Of a stretch of 64,000 nt of DNA, positions 12,110-24,700 are shown in pieces. Positions within the stretch are counted from its first letter, which is position 1. Each line of letters begins with the position of its first letter. The DNA is taken from positions 58,398,793-58,462,792 of the forward strand of contig NC_134840.1 in assembly GCF_965363235.1 (NCBI RefSeq), in the 5' to 3' direction. Source of the DNA: Mytilus galloprovincialis (Eukaryota > Mollusca > Bivalvia > Mytilida > Mytilidae). The translations under genes and the position numbers were made by a program. Below the pieces are notes generated by a model. That model was not told the origin of the DNA, ran no database searches, and was given only the letters and a program-made list of their open reading frames with translations.

Positions 12110-12291
12110 TGTGTACAATTTGGAGTTTAGTATGGCGTTCATTATCACTGAACTAGTATATATTTGTTTAGGGGCCAGCTGAAGGACGCCTCCGGGTATG
12201 GGAATTTCTCGCTGCATTGAAGACCTGTTGGTGACCTTCTGCTGTTGTCTGTTCTATGGTCGGGTTGTTGTCTCTTTGACACATTCCCGAT
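12110..12291 (+). repeat. Dispersed mussel repeat tail (copy 1)
   Basis: This ~180-bp stretch, from 'gtgtacaatttggagttt' through 'ggggccagctgaaggacg' to 'gttgtctctttgacacat', recurs at about 48385-48575 with only scattered differences. I remember it as a very frequent 3' tail in mussel sequences; it probably belongs to a retroelement. Confidence 0.75.
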
Positions 12292-13325
12292 TATAAAGGG
12301 CAATTAAGGGGTCCTCTGACAATTTTGGTCATGTAGACTTATTTGTAGATATTACTTTGCTGAACTTTATTGTTGTTTACAGTTTATCTCTATCTATAAT
12401 AGTATTCAAGATAATAACCAAAAACTGCAAAATTTCCTTTAATTACCAATTTTAGGACAGCAACCCAACAATGGGTTGTCCGATTCATCTGAAAATTTGT
12501 TAGGGGATAGATCTTATTCTGATGGATGTTAAAATCTTGAAAGACTTGCCCTAAATGTCTTAATTTCAAAGATATAAAGCAAAAACTGCATTTTACCACT
12601 ATGTTTTAATTTTAGCCATGTCGGCCATTTTGTTTAGTAGGCGGGGTCATCAGACACATTTTTTAAACTTTATACCATAATAATGATTGTGGCCAAGTTT
12701 GGTTAAATTTGGTCCAGTAGTTTCAGAGAAGAAGATTTTTATACAAGTTACAAAAAATGACGAAAAGTTGTTCAATATTGACTATAAAGGGCAATAACGA
12801 TTTAAGGGGTCCTCTGACAATTTTGGTCATGTTTGACTTATTTGTAGTTCTTACTTTGCTGAACATTATTGCTGTTTACAGTTTATCTCTATCTATAATA
12901 GTATTCAAGATAATAACCAAAAACTGCAAAATTTCCTTAAAATTACCATTTCAGGGGCAGCAACCCAACAACAGGTTGTCTGATTCGTCTGAAAATTTTA
13001 GAGCAGACAGATCTTGACCTCATCAACAATTTTATCAATGTCAGAATAGTGTCAGATTTGCTCTAAATGCTTTGGTTTCAAAGATATAAGCCAAAATATA
13101 CATTTTACCCCTGTGTTCTATTTTTAGCCATGGCGGCCATCTTGGTTGGATGGCCAAGTCATCGGACACATTTTTAAAACTAGATAGCCGAAGGATGATT
13201 GTGACTAAGTTTGCTTAAATTTGGTCCAGTAGTTTCAGAGGAGAAAATTTTTGAAAAAGTTTACAGATGATTGATGACGGAGGCCAAGTGATGAGAAAAG
13301 CTCACTTGACCTTTCAGGTCAGGTT
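12292..13325 (+). repeat. Two direct ~498-bp repeat units
   Basis: 'aaggggtcctctgacaattt' occurs at 12306 and 12804. Each is followed in the same order by 'tactttgctgaac', 'tctctatctataatagtatt', 'caacccaacaa' and 'ggccaagtt/actaagttt'. The block ends with 'aagctcacttgacctttcag'. The open frame at 12757-13017 is a by-product of the repeat. Confidence 0.8.
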
Positions 13326-13614
13326 AGCTTAAAATGAAAAATTATTAGTGAACCATGCAATCATTCCATACACAAACATATTGTTGACCTATTGCTTACA
13401 GCATCTTAAAACATAAAGAACTTTAATATATTGATTTATGAACCATAAAAATGAGTCAAGGTCACTTTATTTATATGAAATTATGTAGATGATGTTCTCT
13501 CACTAAATAATTCAATATTTGGTGCCAATGCAACTATCTAATTGAACTTGAGATAAAGGATACACGAGATACATTTATTAAAGTCTGTTTAATATCTCAA
13601 CTTGCATCTAGTAT

Positions 13615-14185
13615 TTGGCAATAAGGGTCAACAGAAAACAAAAACTTAAAAACAAGAGATTATTTCAGATTCCAATTGTAAACTTTCGGTTTTTATATAG
13701 CCACATTCCAGTAACGCCAGCATACAGAGTATATATCCTAGTAGTTGATACAATATTCCAGGGGGCTTGCATTTTCTATCATGATTGCTTTGATAGAGGT
13801 TTGCTGCTCACAAGAAAGCTTTTAAACCAAGAGATTCAAGTGGTGAAGTTAAAATCAACCCTTCCTAAATTTTATGGACACCATGACAAGTTGGTTGACC
13901 ATTATAGAATATGTGCTTCACAGATGACGACAAATATGTTTCAATTGTATTAACTACAATCCTGTCCACGTTTCCAAAAATGTGAGACTTATCAGTGGGT
14001 ACTTGTATGAGCAACATGATGGGTGCCACATGTGAAGCAGGATCTGCTTTAACTTCCCGAGCACCAAAGATCACCCAAAGCTGTTGGTGGGGTTCATGTT
14101 GCTCAGACTTTAGATTTCAAAGTTGTGTTTTGTGTACTGATGTTTTTCTTCTCTTTTTTAGCCATGGCGCTGTCTGTTAAATTTG
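13615..14185 (+). repeat. Fossil retroelement fragment: C-terminal coding remnant plus tail
   Basis: An open stretch to 13953 resembles the C-terminal part of a very common bivalve reverse-transcriptase-type protein (patterns PIVNF, PAYRVYI and DRGLLLTRKLLNQE). The typical downstream tail with 'ggtgccacatgtg..gcaggatctgct' and 'gccatggcgctgtc' follows. Only the end of the element is present and it is broken. I cannot say which retroelement order it comes from. Confidence 0.65.
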
Positions 14186-14300
14186 TCCCAGAAAAAATAC
14201 CATAGTCTAACCGATATACTGAGGAAAACATATTTAAACAAACATTGTTTGGAGGGTTGTCTAATTGGCACTTGTACCTTATCTTTTTATATCTATATAG

Positions 14301-14564
14301 GGGCCTCAAAAGCCAAGTGGTCTAAGTAGTTACTACTATAATCACTAGCCAGTCAACACTGAGGTTGTGATTAGGAACCCCACTCGTGTTGGTGCACTGG
14401 AGTCCAATTTTAACTGACTAAGATTGTCAGTTTTTCCTAACAAAGGTCATGATTTTCTCCCAGCACTCCAGCTTCCTCCACCAATAAAAACTTGTCGCCA
14501 TGAAATAGCTCAAAAAGCGATGCTAAATAGTGGCATTAAAACACCAAAAATCAAAAATCAAATC
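14301..14564 (+). mobile_element. tRNA-derived SINE with 14-bp target duplication
   Basis: The element starts with a tRNA-like head ('gccaagtggtctaagtagtt' as box A region and a decayed box B near 'ggttgtgattaggaacc'). It runs through a body with 'ctcccagcactccagcttcc' and 'cgccatgaaatagc', and ends in 'caaaaatcaaaaatcaaat'. It is bracketed by TTATATCTATATAG at 14287-14300 and 14565-14578. Such long duplications are typical of LINE-driven insertion. The body matches a SINE family I recall from bivalves. Confidence 0.88.
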
Positions 14565-14578
14565 TTATATCTATATAG

Positions 14579-15751
14579 ATTGAATTACTGTTCCTAGTTT
14601 TGAAAATTCAGATCGTTGAAATCAGGATATTCTTATCTAACGTTAAGAGTGGTACTAGTTAATATTCATCAGATAACCACTACAAATGTTCTTCAGTGTA
14701 TGTATATATATATCAATGATTAACTTTCAACCATGAAATGGAAAAAAATTGGTGTATATGTACCATGAAACAATAACGAATCCACCATAAATGTTTGAAC
14801 CTTGAATCAAATTTCAGAAGCCAAGAGTCATTTATGATCCACCGATGGTGTGAAAATTAATAATCATTCATGATTTCAACAATTCATAAAACAGAAGGAA
14901 AGCTGGCTAAGAATAATTTGAAAAATTATTGATAATACATTTTTAAATTTTAATATCATTAACAATAATAAATCTTGTATTATTTGCCGTACAATTCATA
15001 GATGATTCAATTAACAATTAAATACCATTAAATTATCATACCATTTCTAACATTTATCCTTCACCTTGTTTCATTTCTACCAGTAACATTTTAAACCTTT
15101 TCCTTTTTGTGCAATCAGAATAAATAACTCACAAACAGGCAAAAACATTCAACAAATGTCAGCTTTTAATTTATCTTATATTTAGTAGTTTCCATGGGCA
15201 CCATTTTTTGTGGATTGATGAAAATTGTATTTTCATGTAAAAAGTTTTCATGGTTTAGAAAACTATTGCACACCAGTCTAAATTGAAGTTGTGTATTGTT
15301 GAACATTGATATACCGTATAAATCGTTAAATAAGCCGCAGGTTTTTTTCTCTGTCTTTGTCCCTGCGTGTTATACTCGGGTGCGTGTTATGTAAGTATTA
15401 TTTTCTGTTTTCAGGACGACGGTGAAAGAAAAAATATCTGGATTTGTTTTCTGGAGACAGTCAGACAGGTATTATGGTTCATCATTATCCACAAAAATCC
15501 CAGAAGTATTAATGAATACACAGTCAACTGTTGGTTATCACTAACAAACAAGAAAAACTTCACAAGGTACATGCATAATGGTCATAACCCTCATTAGAGA
15601 ACAATCTGACAACGACCAATTCACAGTTACAAGTAGTGCATACAGAGCTTCCAAAGACATACCCACTGCTAAGCAGTTATGCATAAAGAGCATGTATCAT
15701 GTTTTTTTTATCTCTTCAAGGCCCAGCCTTGTATGTTTCTTTTAATTTCCA
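14579..15751. other. Spacer 3' of UPF3, partly its 3' UTR
   Basis: No gene or repeat recognised. The region lies just downstream of the UPF3 stop codon (minus strand) and should include its 3' UTR. I could not settle on a polyadenylation signal. Confidence 0.35.
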
Positions 15752-18700
15752 TTACTCAGAGCTCTTGTCATCAGATGATTTGTCATTTTTACCAGAATCT
15801 GATGGTTTTGTACCAACCATTCTTCTCTCTGCAGCTTTTCTGGGATCATATATTGCACGTTCAGGCCTCTCCTACAATGCAAATGTTGAGTGGTTTATAT
15901 TACAATAAAATATTTCTGTAACCTGATTATTCTGAAACTTAATGATAATACAAAACATAAATAAACACTCATTCAACTTTTGAGAGTTGAATAACTTTCT
16001 TTAAAGCAAAAAATCTTCCTACTCAACTATGAAATGTATGTTCTATCTTATTTCATTTTCATTCATTAAATATAATAGCACTCCTATATTTTCCCATAAG
16101 TATCTTACTAGATTGTTTTAAGTTTCAGAGACCAGACTTAGACTTGCTTTTGCTGTCAGTAGTGCGACTGCTGTTAGTAGTGCAACTGGCAGCAGCAACA
16201 ATTTGTTTATGATAAGGTTAGTTTTATGGGAACAACTTATACAAAATTAATGATATTAATTAATGGTATGCAGTTGTATAAAAGCATATACAGTACATAT
16301 TGATTTTAACAAAATGTAGGTGGGCTTATTATTTTTAAATTGTAAATAAATAAGCAAAGCCTATTGCCCCTTGATAACTTTGCATCACCTGCATGATTGT
16401 TTGTATTTCCACTACTTACATTTTACTAATTGATCATTTAAGTCAAAGAATCAAAACTGAAGTTTGGAAACAAAATTTTTATTGGCAACTGAAATTTTTA
16501 TCAGCATAACTTCCAGTTACAAGAAAGGTTTTCAATCAACCAACCAACCAATAGCATTTATAATACCTTTCTTTTCTTCTTTTTATCATCATCAAAGCTA
16601 TCTGAAGATTTTAATTTGTTCTCCCCGTTACTACTATCTTTCTCCTTTGATTGCTCACTTTTCTTTTCCTTTTCAGCATCATTTTTAGAACCATCTTTTT
16701 TCACTGCCTTTTCTTTTACATCGCTAGCTTTTTTGTCCAATGATTTTTCTGAGGATTTAGTATCACCCTTTAAAAAAACAATTTATAGATTTCAATTGTT
16801 AAACATGAATACAATATCTTTAAGCTTTAAACAGGGAACAATAGTTTTTTAGTATTTGATTATGAATGTATCAACATTTGAGTGTATAAAATAATTATGC
16901 TATGAGAATTTTTATGTTACTTGGATACATTATTTTACATTAGCAGTTTCCTTGAAAATCAAATATTACAGACAAAATAGCGTCTGGGACACTTAATCCA
17001 CAGTTTCTAAAAAGATGTTGAGTACCACATTTCACGGCATTTGTAAATTTGGAAACTGGCAGAATGACAATTTAAGATATGTTGTGATCATTGATATAAC
17101 AAAAATCGTAACATCTAAGACATTCTCAAGTTGAATGAAACCTCTAATCTGGCTTATTTCTATACAAAAATGCAACAACCAAAGTAATAATTGTTAAAAT
17201 GTTCCAATTTGATAGACCTGACCAATAGTTATTATATTATTTGTTAAGTTATTCAACAGGAACCTCAAATATGGCTATTTTCTTTTTTATTCAGGACATA
17301 ACAACAGTGAAACAGCTAAAACAAAACTTTAAATGCATAATTTGATAAAGATGTACCCAGGGATCTCCATGGATGAAAATTGAACCATGGAGGAACTTTC
17401 ACCATTACAAACCGTATCTACGCTGTACAGTGTAGCGCGATCGGAAGTATTTTATTCCTCCATACAAGGAATGGTGAACATGCTAATTCATTGCTTATTT
17501 AAATTATATTCTATTTTAATTTTCATTATAGAATTAGAAGTATCAATATTTTCATTTATTGCCGTTTTTAACCATTCAAATGCCAAGTCTTCATGGTCCC
17601 CCTTAGTCGAGAATGACCAAAAGCTGTCATGAAGGTCCCCATGTAGATTTCTTGTATTTTTGGTAATTGTTATGGGGGTTAAAAATCATATGATGTGGAG
17701 CTTATTTTTCATGGACACTGTCAAATTCAGAACCCATTACCGGTATGGCTGATTTGCAGCAACAACAAAATGATTTGTACGGGTTATGTTAAAGGTTAAA
17801 GAGATTTGTAAAGCAAACGTTGACAAAAGAAAAGGTTTTTAATGACTTTATCTGGCAAATTGATGCTGTGCAACATGCATCTTTCGAGTCTGAATAGAAA
17901 CCGGAAACGCGGATGTATCAATTTGATTGTAATATACGAAATGAATTCGGAATTATGATACGATATTTTTTTTACAGGAAATATTTAAGTTTTTATTTTT
18001 AAACTTTTAAAGTAATTCTAAATTATCGTTACAGCAGTACTCGAGTTATTTGCGATGAAATAATATTTACTGTTTTGCGTTTTGTACTTCTTAAGAAAAG
18101 GGGGATGCTGATTGCGTAAGTCAAAATAAAGCACGTGTTCGACTTGTTAAACTGTTTTCTTTGTAACTGGATTATTAATTTATTTATTTAACCTAAATTA
18201 TCATAATCATTTGCTGAAACTTAGTTGATTAATTCGACAAATGGATCGTCTATCCTCAGATAGTATTCTCCTGTCTGGTTTGTTGATCTACCTGTATACA
18301 AGCTCAGGTACAAGTGATTAGCAATCTTAATCCGGATATCCCTCAGGCGTTAGAACTGTATTGATTATAACATAAAAAGCCGAAGGGTTATGCAATTACA
18401 TGCATTTGATTATATTGATAAAAAAAATGGCGTCGGGCTACAAAAAACGATGAAGTTTTGAACGATGGCGGAAGACAATTTAACGATGGTGCAAGACAAT
18501 TTAACGATGGTGCAAGTCATTTAACGATGGCGCAAGACATTAGAACGATGGTGGGGCGCCATCAGTAAACAGGCCATGGAGATCCCTGTGTACCTGCTCT
18601 TTTATATGTGACAAAGTGTTTTTAATGTATACTATAACAACTTGTATCTAATATTTACAAATGAAAAAGTATTATTACATAGTGTATCTAATATCTAATT

Positions 18701-21700
18701 TTTACATTACAGTGAGTTGCTTATAGGTGTTACTGTAAAACTTTACCTATAGCTCAACCTGTTTTTAAAATTGACAACACAATAGGGACATTTAAATTAA
18801 CCAGTTGGTATTGTTAGATTTAAATCTACCTTGATGCTACCTGTAAAGATTTTTATTCACCTAACCAAAAGTTTCAGCATGCTTTTTTCCTGAACTTTTT
18901 CTTACCTAGGATTATTCTATTAAAAAATTGATAGGGAAGAAAATAGTTTTGGTTTTCATTGTTTTAAATCCCTGATATATATAATTTATCTATTTTTTAC
19001 CTAAAATTCTAAATCAGTAAAAGATTAAATTAAATATGTATTACTATGTTTGAAAATTAAACTGTTTTTACACACTAAATGCTTTTTTAAAATTCTAACC
19101 CTTATATATAGTATTGTCCAGCTGCCAGTGAAACAAGAAATAGTTGTTCAGGTGTTTACAGTTTAAATTTTCAGATGGATATGTTGTTCATTTCTTCACA
19201 TGTCCCTTCAAGATTCTCATTTTGGATTATTATTTGCAATGTTTGAAATCTTTTGGTGTCATTGTGCATACAATATTGGATTTATTTTATTTGAATTCAC
19301 TTCTCAAGATTTTTTATAGCAATTTTGCTTCTTAAAATGTGATGTGTTTTTTTCAAGATTTTATTGTCATGAAGGACATCAAGGAGGAAATAATTCATTC
19401 AAACTGTTTTGTGGGGCTTACATATGATGTTGTACATGTAAAATTCGAAAATAAGTTTGGAGTATACCTTGCTGTGTTTTTTTCTTTGAAATCTATTATA
19501 ATATTAGTGGGACTTTTGTGCATAAAATGCTGTGTTTGCTCAAGGAAATTCAAATTTTCATACGATGGGATTTAGTTATGTTAAAGATTAAAAAATTTCA
19601 AAACTGGAATTCAAGTAGGAGATATAGTGTGAGTTCATCCAACATGTTTCTGTGGCTTTAAATGTGATTTTAAAAACATTCATTATTAATTTGGGATCTA
19701 TTACAAACTTAACATGATTTACCATTTAAATGGGATCTTGGAAATGAAATAAAATGTTGAATTAATGCAGTGGATATAGTCTAATCTAGTGATAAAGTGA
19801 AAAATGAAAGTAAAATATTCTAAAATATTCCTAACGTGGGGAAATGTTTTAAGTGAATGTGAAATTGGAAATAGTCATTATAAAAATCTGGATCAAATAT
19901 TGTTTGATTTGGAAATTTATAATAGGAAATAAAATGTTTACTGTGGATATAGAAAAATCAAGTGATATATAGTAAAAATATAAATAAAATATTACAAAAT
20001 ATTTGTAAAGTGAGGATAACTGTTTGGAATATAGTAATGGAAATGATAAAAAAAATTTACAAGATTCTGAATTATGTATAGATTCTGCACCTGTTAAATT
20101 AGGATGTATATCATGGGAAGTTAATCAGAATTTATACTATGGATTTAGAAAAAAATCTAGTGAAGTAGTGAAAAATGAATAAAATTGGGAATTATTTAAA
20201 AACTTTGGAATTCTGGATGAGATGTCAAATATCAGTGTAAAAAAATAAATAAAATTGTTTATTCAAATATGATTTTGATGTTTCATAAAGTGAGTGAAAT
20301 ATTACGACTGGATTATTTAGGGTATTAAACACTGCTAGTAGTGGCTATGCAAACATTAAGATGAAATGTAGTGCATTTTAGGCCATGCAATTTTAAATAA
20401 ACTGCAAGAAAATAACACATATGATATAGTCATTCTTGTTTGGCTTGATAACTCCTAATATTTTGAATGACAGTAAAATAAAAATCTCTCAATAGAATAA
20501 TCCTAGGTAAGACAAAGTTCAGGAAAAAAGCATGCTGAAACTCTGGGTTAGGTGAATAAAATTTTTTACAGGTAGCATCAAGGTAGATTTAAATCTAACA
20601 ATACCAACTGGTCAATTTAAATGTCCCTATTGTATTGTCAATTTTAAAAACAGGTTGAGCTATAGGCAAAATTTTACAGTAACACCTATAAGCAACTCAC
20701 TGTAAAAGTATTATTACATAGTGTATCTAATATTTACAAATGAAAAAGTTTTATTACATGGTGTATCTAATTTTTACATTAAAAGTATCATTGCATAGTG
20801 GATCTAATATTTACTATGAAATAAAATTATTACATAGTTTACCTTATATATACTATGGCAAAGTAAATTTAATATTACTACCTCAAACAAGAATGTGTCC
20901 ATAGTACATGGATGCCCCACTCCCACTATCATTTTCCATGTTCAGTGGACCGTGAAATTGGGGTAAAAACTTTAATTTGGCATTAAAAAATAGAAAGATC
21001 ATATCATGGGGAACATGTGTACTAAGTTTCAAGTTGATTGGACTTCAACTTCATCAAAAACTACCTTGACCAAAAACTTTAACCTAAAGCAAGACAAACG
21101 GACGGACAGACGGACGAACTGATGGACAAACGAACGGGGCATAAAAAATAATTTTATATTAATTATGACAAAGTATATTGAATACAAACTATGACATAGC
21201 ATATTTACTTTGGATGTCTCTTTCTCTGAACTTGATGAAAATTCTTTTCTTGAGGATGATGGTCTTCTAAAAACAAAAAAACAATTTAATAAAATTGAAA
21301 GGAAAGTCATAAATACTAAGTTGTTAAGATACATGTATTTTATTTCGTTTGAAATAGGGTTTTTCCCGTTTGCTATTTGTAGTAATTATTTATAGATGGG
21401 AACTAGTATAGCTAGTTCGGATACTAGTTTTGTAAACAGTATGTACTATTTATTAATTTGATGTTAGGTGCATAAGGCACGAGGAAAGTTTTGGTGGTTT
21501 TTACAGGTGGGGTTTAATGGTACTATATAAAGTTTGGCATTTAAATGTATAAGTATCGAAGGTGCTACGTCGAATTGAAGTTCGTCACATTGGAATATAT
21601 GCAGTTGTTGCTATGTTTATTGTACGTACAGGCATGGGAGGTATTAGCCGAGGAAAAAGAAACGATTCGAAAGAGGAACAATGTTATATGTCATGTATTT

Positions 21701-24700
21701 ACATATTGTTTCAATCAAAGAAATATGTACAATAAAGTAAAATAAAATATTGTATCGCAAGAAAAATAAAATGTTACTGCGAGCAACTAATCCTATATCT
21801 GTGTTTGTCTTGTTGATAGCCTATTGAATTTAGAGATTAAATACTTTAAAATTTGGACGAGCAGGGTGAGGGAGAATTTAATGAAACTCTTGAATATATA
21901 CATATTTCAATCTGCTTTTTTTTTGGAAATGGTATCAGAACCTTGAAAATACATGATTTTTTTTTTTAATGTTTATAGTTCAGAATGACTAAAATTAATT
22001 GTGAAATTTCTGTAAACTGAAATAAGCATTGATGGTATTATTTACTTTTCTGTACTTGTTTCTTGTCTTCTTCTTTCATCTCTACTTGGTCCTGCATAGG
22101 ATCTTGGCCTTTCCTCTCTGTAGCTAAAAATATGAAAAGAAACATGATGCATTTCTGCTAAGATATTTCTGTTGCTGCTATTGAAAGTATTATAATACCA
22201 ATTTGGAAAATATAGTCGGACAATATAATGTGATGTAAAGTTTGAATAAACATTGGAATATGTACAAAATGTTAAAGATTTTATTGGAAACAAAAAGAAC
22301 CTAACTGGATGTTTCAGCGACAAAAAACCCTTAAAATATTTGCAATTAATTAATTTATGAAAAGAACCAATACTTTTACAATACAATTCTTTATCCAGAC
22401 AAAATGTAGAAGGTCTTCAGCAACAAACACAATTTTCACCTTACAGCAAGATTAATATAACAAAAGGCATTGACTTGAGCTGTGTTCTTTAACATTAAGT
22501 TTGTTTGTTGGTAGCTTTATTTACTATCTATTTCAGAAATATTGGTTTATCTATAAAATTATCAACATTTACTCTGAATTCACTACACACAGAATGCTAC
22601 TTTTGATATTTATTGCTTAAAATTCCATCTATTTACAAATACATATTCAAATAAATTTCTTTAGACAGTTTCAATTAAATTAATTTTTAATTAAAGTTCA
22701 GAATGGTTTCACTTATGAATGCCAATGAAGTATACTCTTTGAAATTCAAATCAGAAATAACAAGTGAAACTGCGAGCTACTGCTCACTGATGATACCCCC
22801 GTCGCAAGTGGATAATATCAATAGTGTAAAAATATGCAAGTGTTCGGTAAACAGGAAGTTGTCGAGTGATGAATCTGAAAACACATCACACGGTATAGCT
22901 GACTTATAAAAATCCTGAAACCAAATTTTAGAAATCCTTGTATTGTAGTTCCTGAGAAAAATGTGACGAAAATTTTTAACTTGGTTATCATGTGTAAAAT
23001 CATACACATGTTCGGTAAACAGGAAGTAGTCGAGTGATGAATCTGAAAACGCATCACACGGTATAGCTGACTTATATAAATCCTGAAACCAAATTTCAGA
23101 AATCCTTGTATTGTAGTTCCTGAGAAAAATGTGACGAAAATTTTCAACTTGGCTATCATGTGTAAAATCAGACAAGTGTTCGGTAAACAGGAAGTTGTCA
23201 AGTGATGAATCTGAAAACGCATCACACGGTATGGCTGACATATATAAATGTTGATACCAAATTACAGAAAGGGTGGATGTGTAGTTCCTGAGAAAAATGT
23301 GACGAAAGTTTCATGGGACGGACTGACTGACGGATTGATGGACGGACGGACTGACGGACGGACTGACAGACAGAGGTAAAACAGTATACCCCCTTTTTTA
23401 AAGCGGGGGTATAATGACAGACAGAGGTAAAACAGTATACCCCCCCTTTTTTAAAGCGGGGGTATAATTATACATGTTATGAGTAAAAACAAGTACATAC
23501 GTAAACAAAGGGCTATTTCAAAGCAACACAAACAGAAAGTAAAAGCAAAGAAGACCATATATGTTAAAAAGAAGTATTTTAGTAAACATCAATGCTGCTT
23601 CATTAAACTTGTAGTCCTTCATTCCTAGTCATTTTGTCTTCTTAATTTCAAAATGATTACACAATGCATTTTTTTTAATCATTTTGGTAATACACAAAAG
23701 TATAAGATATATCAGTGTAAGTATCAAAATAAAAAGTTATAAAATCCAACACCAACAAGATTCCATTACAAGGAAATCTAATTAATGTTAGTGTGTTTTC
23801 TTAGTCTAATATTGCTTGTATATATGTATAGGATTGATAACCTTAACATGAGTGAAACATGCATCAACCTACCCTCTATCTCTGTAATCCCACTCCCTGT
23901 CTCTGTCCCAGTCTCGTCCTGACCTTGGACGACCTTGTGAAGATCGAGAGTCCTTGGATGATCTTGGTCTATCATATTTATCATATTTATCATCCTTTGA
24001 TCCTCTCGAGTCTTTTCTTTCTGGTGCATCATCCCACTTTCCACTTCTACCTTTGTCTTCCTGCTTAGGTTCCTTCCCTTTACCAGACTCTGTTCCCTTC
24101 TTTTCATCTAATTTTGACTTATCTTCTGATTTCTCCTCTTTTGAAGATTTAGGTTTCTGATCTAGAAGTGCAGCAGCTATTTTGTTACTTTTTTCTCTTT
24201 TTTCTTTCTCTCTTCTCTCCTTTTCCCTGTTTTCTTTGGAGAATCTAAGGTTTTCCCTTTCTTTCTTGCTACTCTCACTAAATTTATCTTCTTTTGGCTT
24301 GACATCTTTTGCTCCATCTTTCACTTTCTCCTTTGTGCTATCTTTATCTAATTTTTTGTCATCATCTTTTTCGGGCTTTTTGAGAACCTGCTAAGAAAAT
24401 ATCATATTCTGTGTAATTCAAACATGTTTTTTTATTATCAAATAATAGCATTTAAAAAAAAAAAAGATTATCTCCCTGTAATTTATTAATATGAATAAAA
24501 GACCATTTCTGTCACTGCCAAGATAATTAAAAGCTGTGCCATGAGCGCATGATACACCCGTTATATTTTCAAAGAATAAAGTTCAATTACTTCTCAATGT
24601 CATATTAGAAATTTATGAAAATCAAAAGGGAGCTTACATCGATAGATATAAACAATTCACCAAAGTTTCATGAAAATTGGTGAAAACTTTTTTGAGTTAT

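Noticed and set aside
22777-23241. 154-codon minus-strand open frame
   Set aside because: It lies over the 168-bp tandem array. The period is a multiple of three, so the frame stays open and the protein repeats every 56 residues. No sign of a gene.
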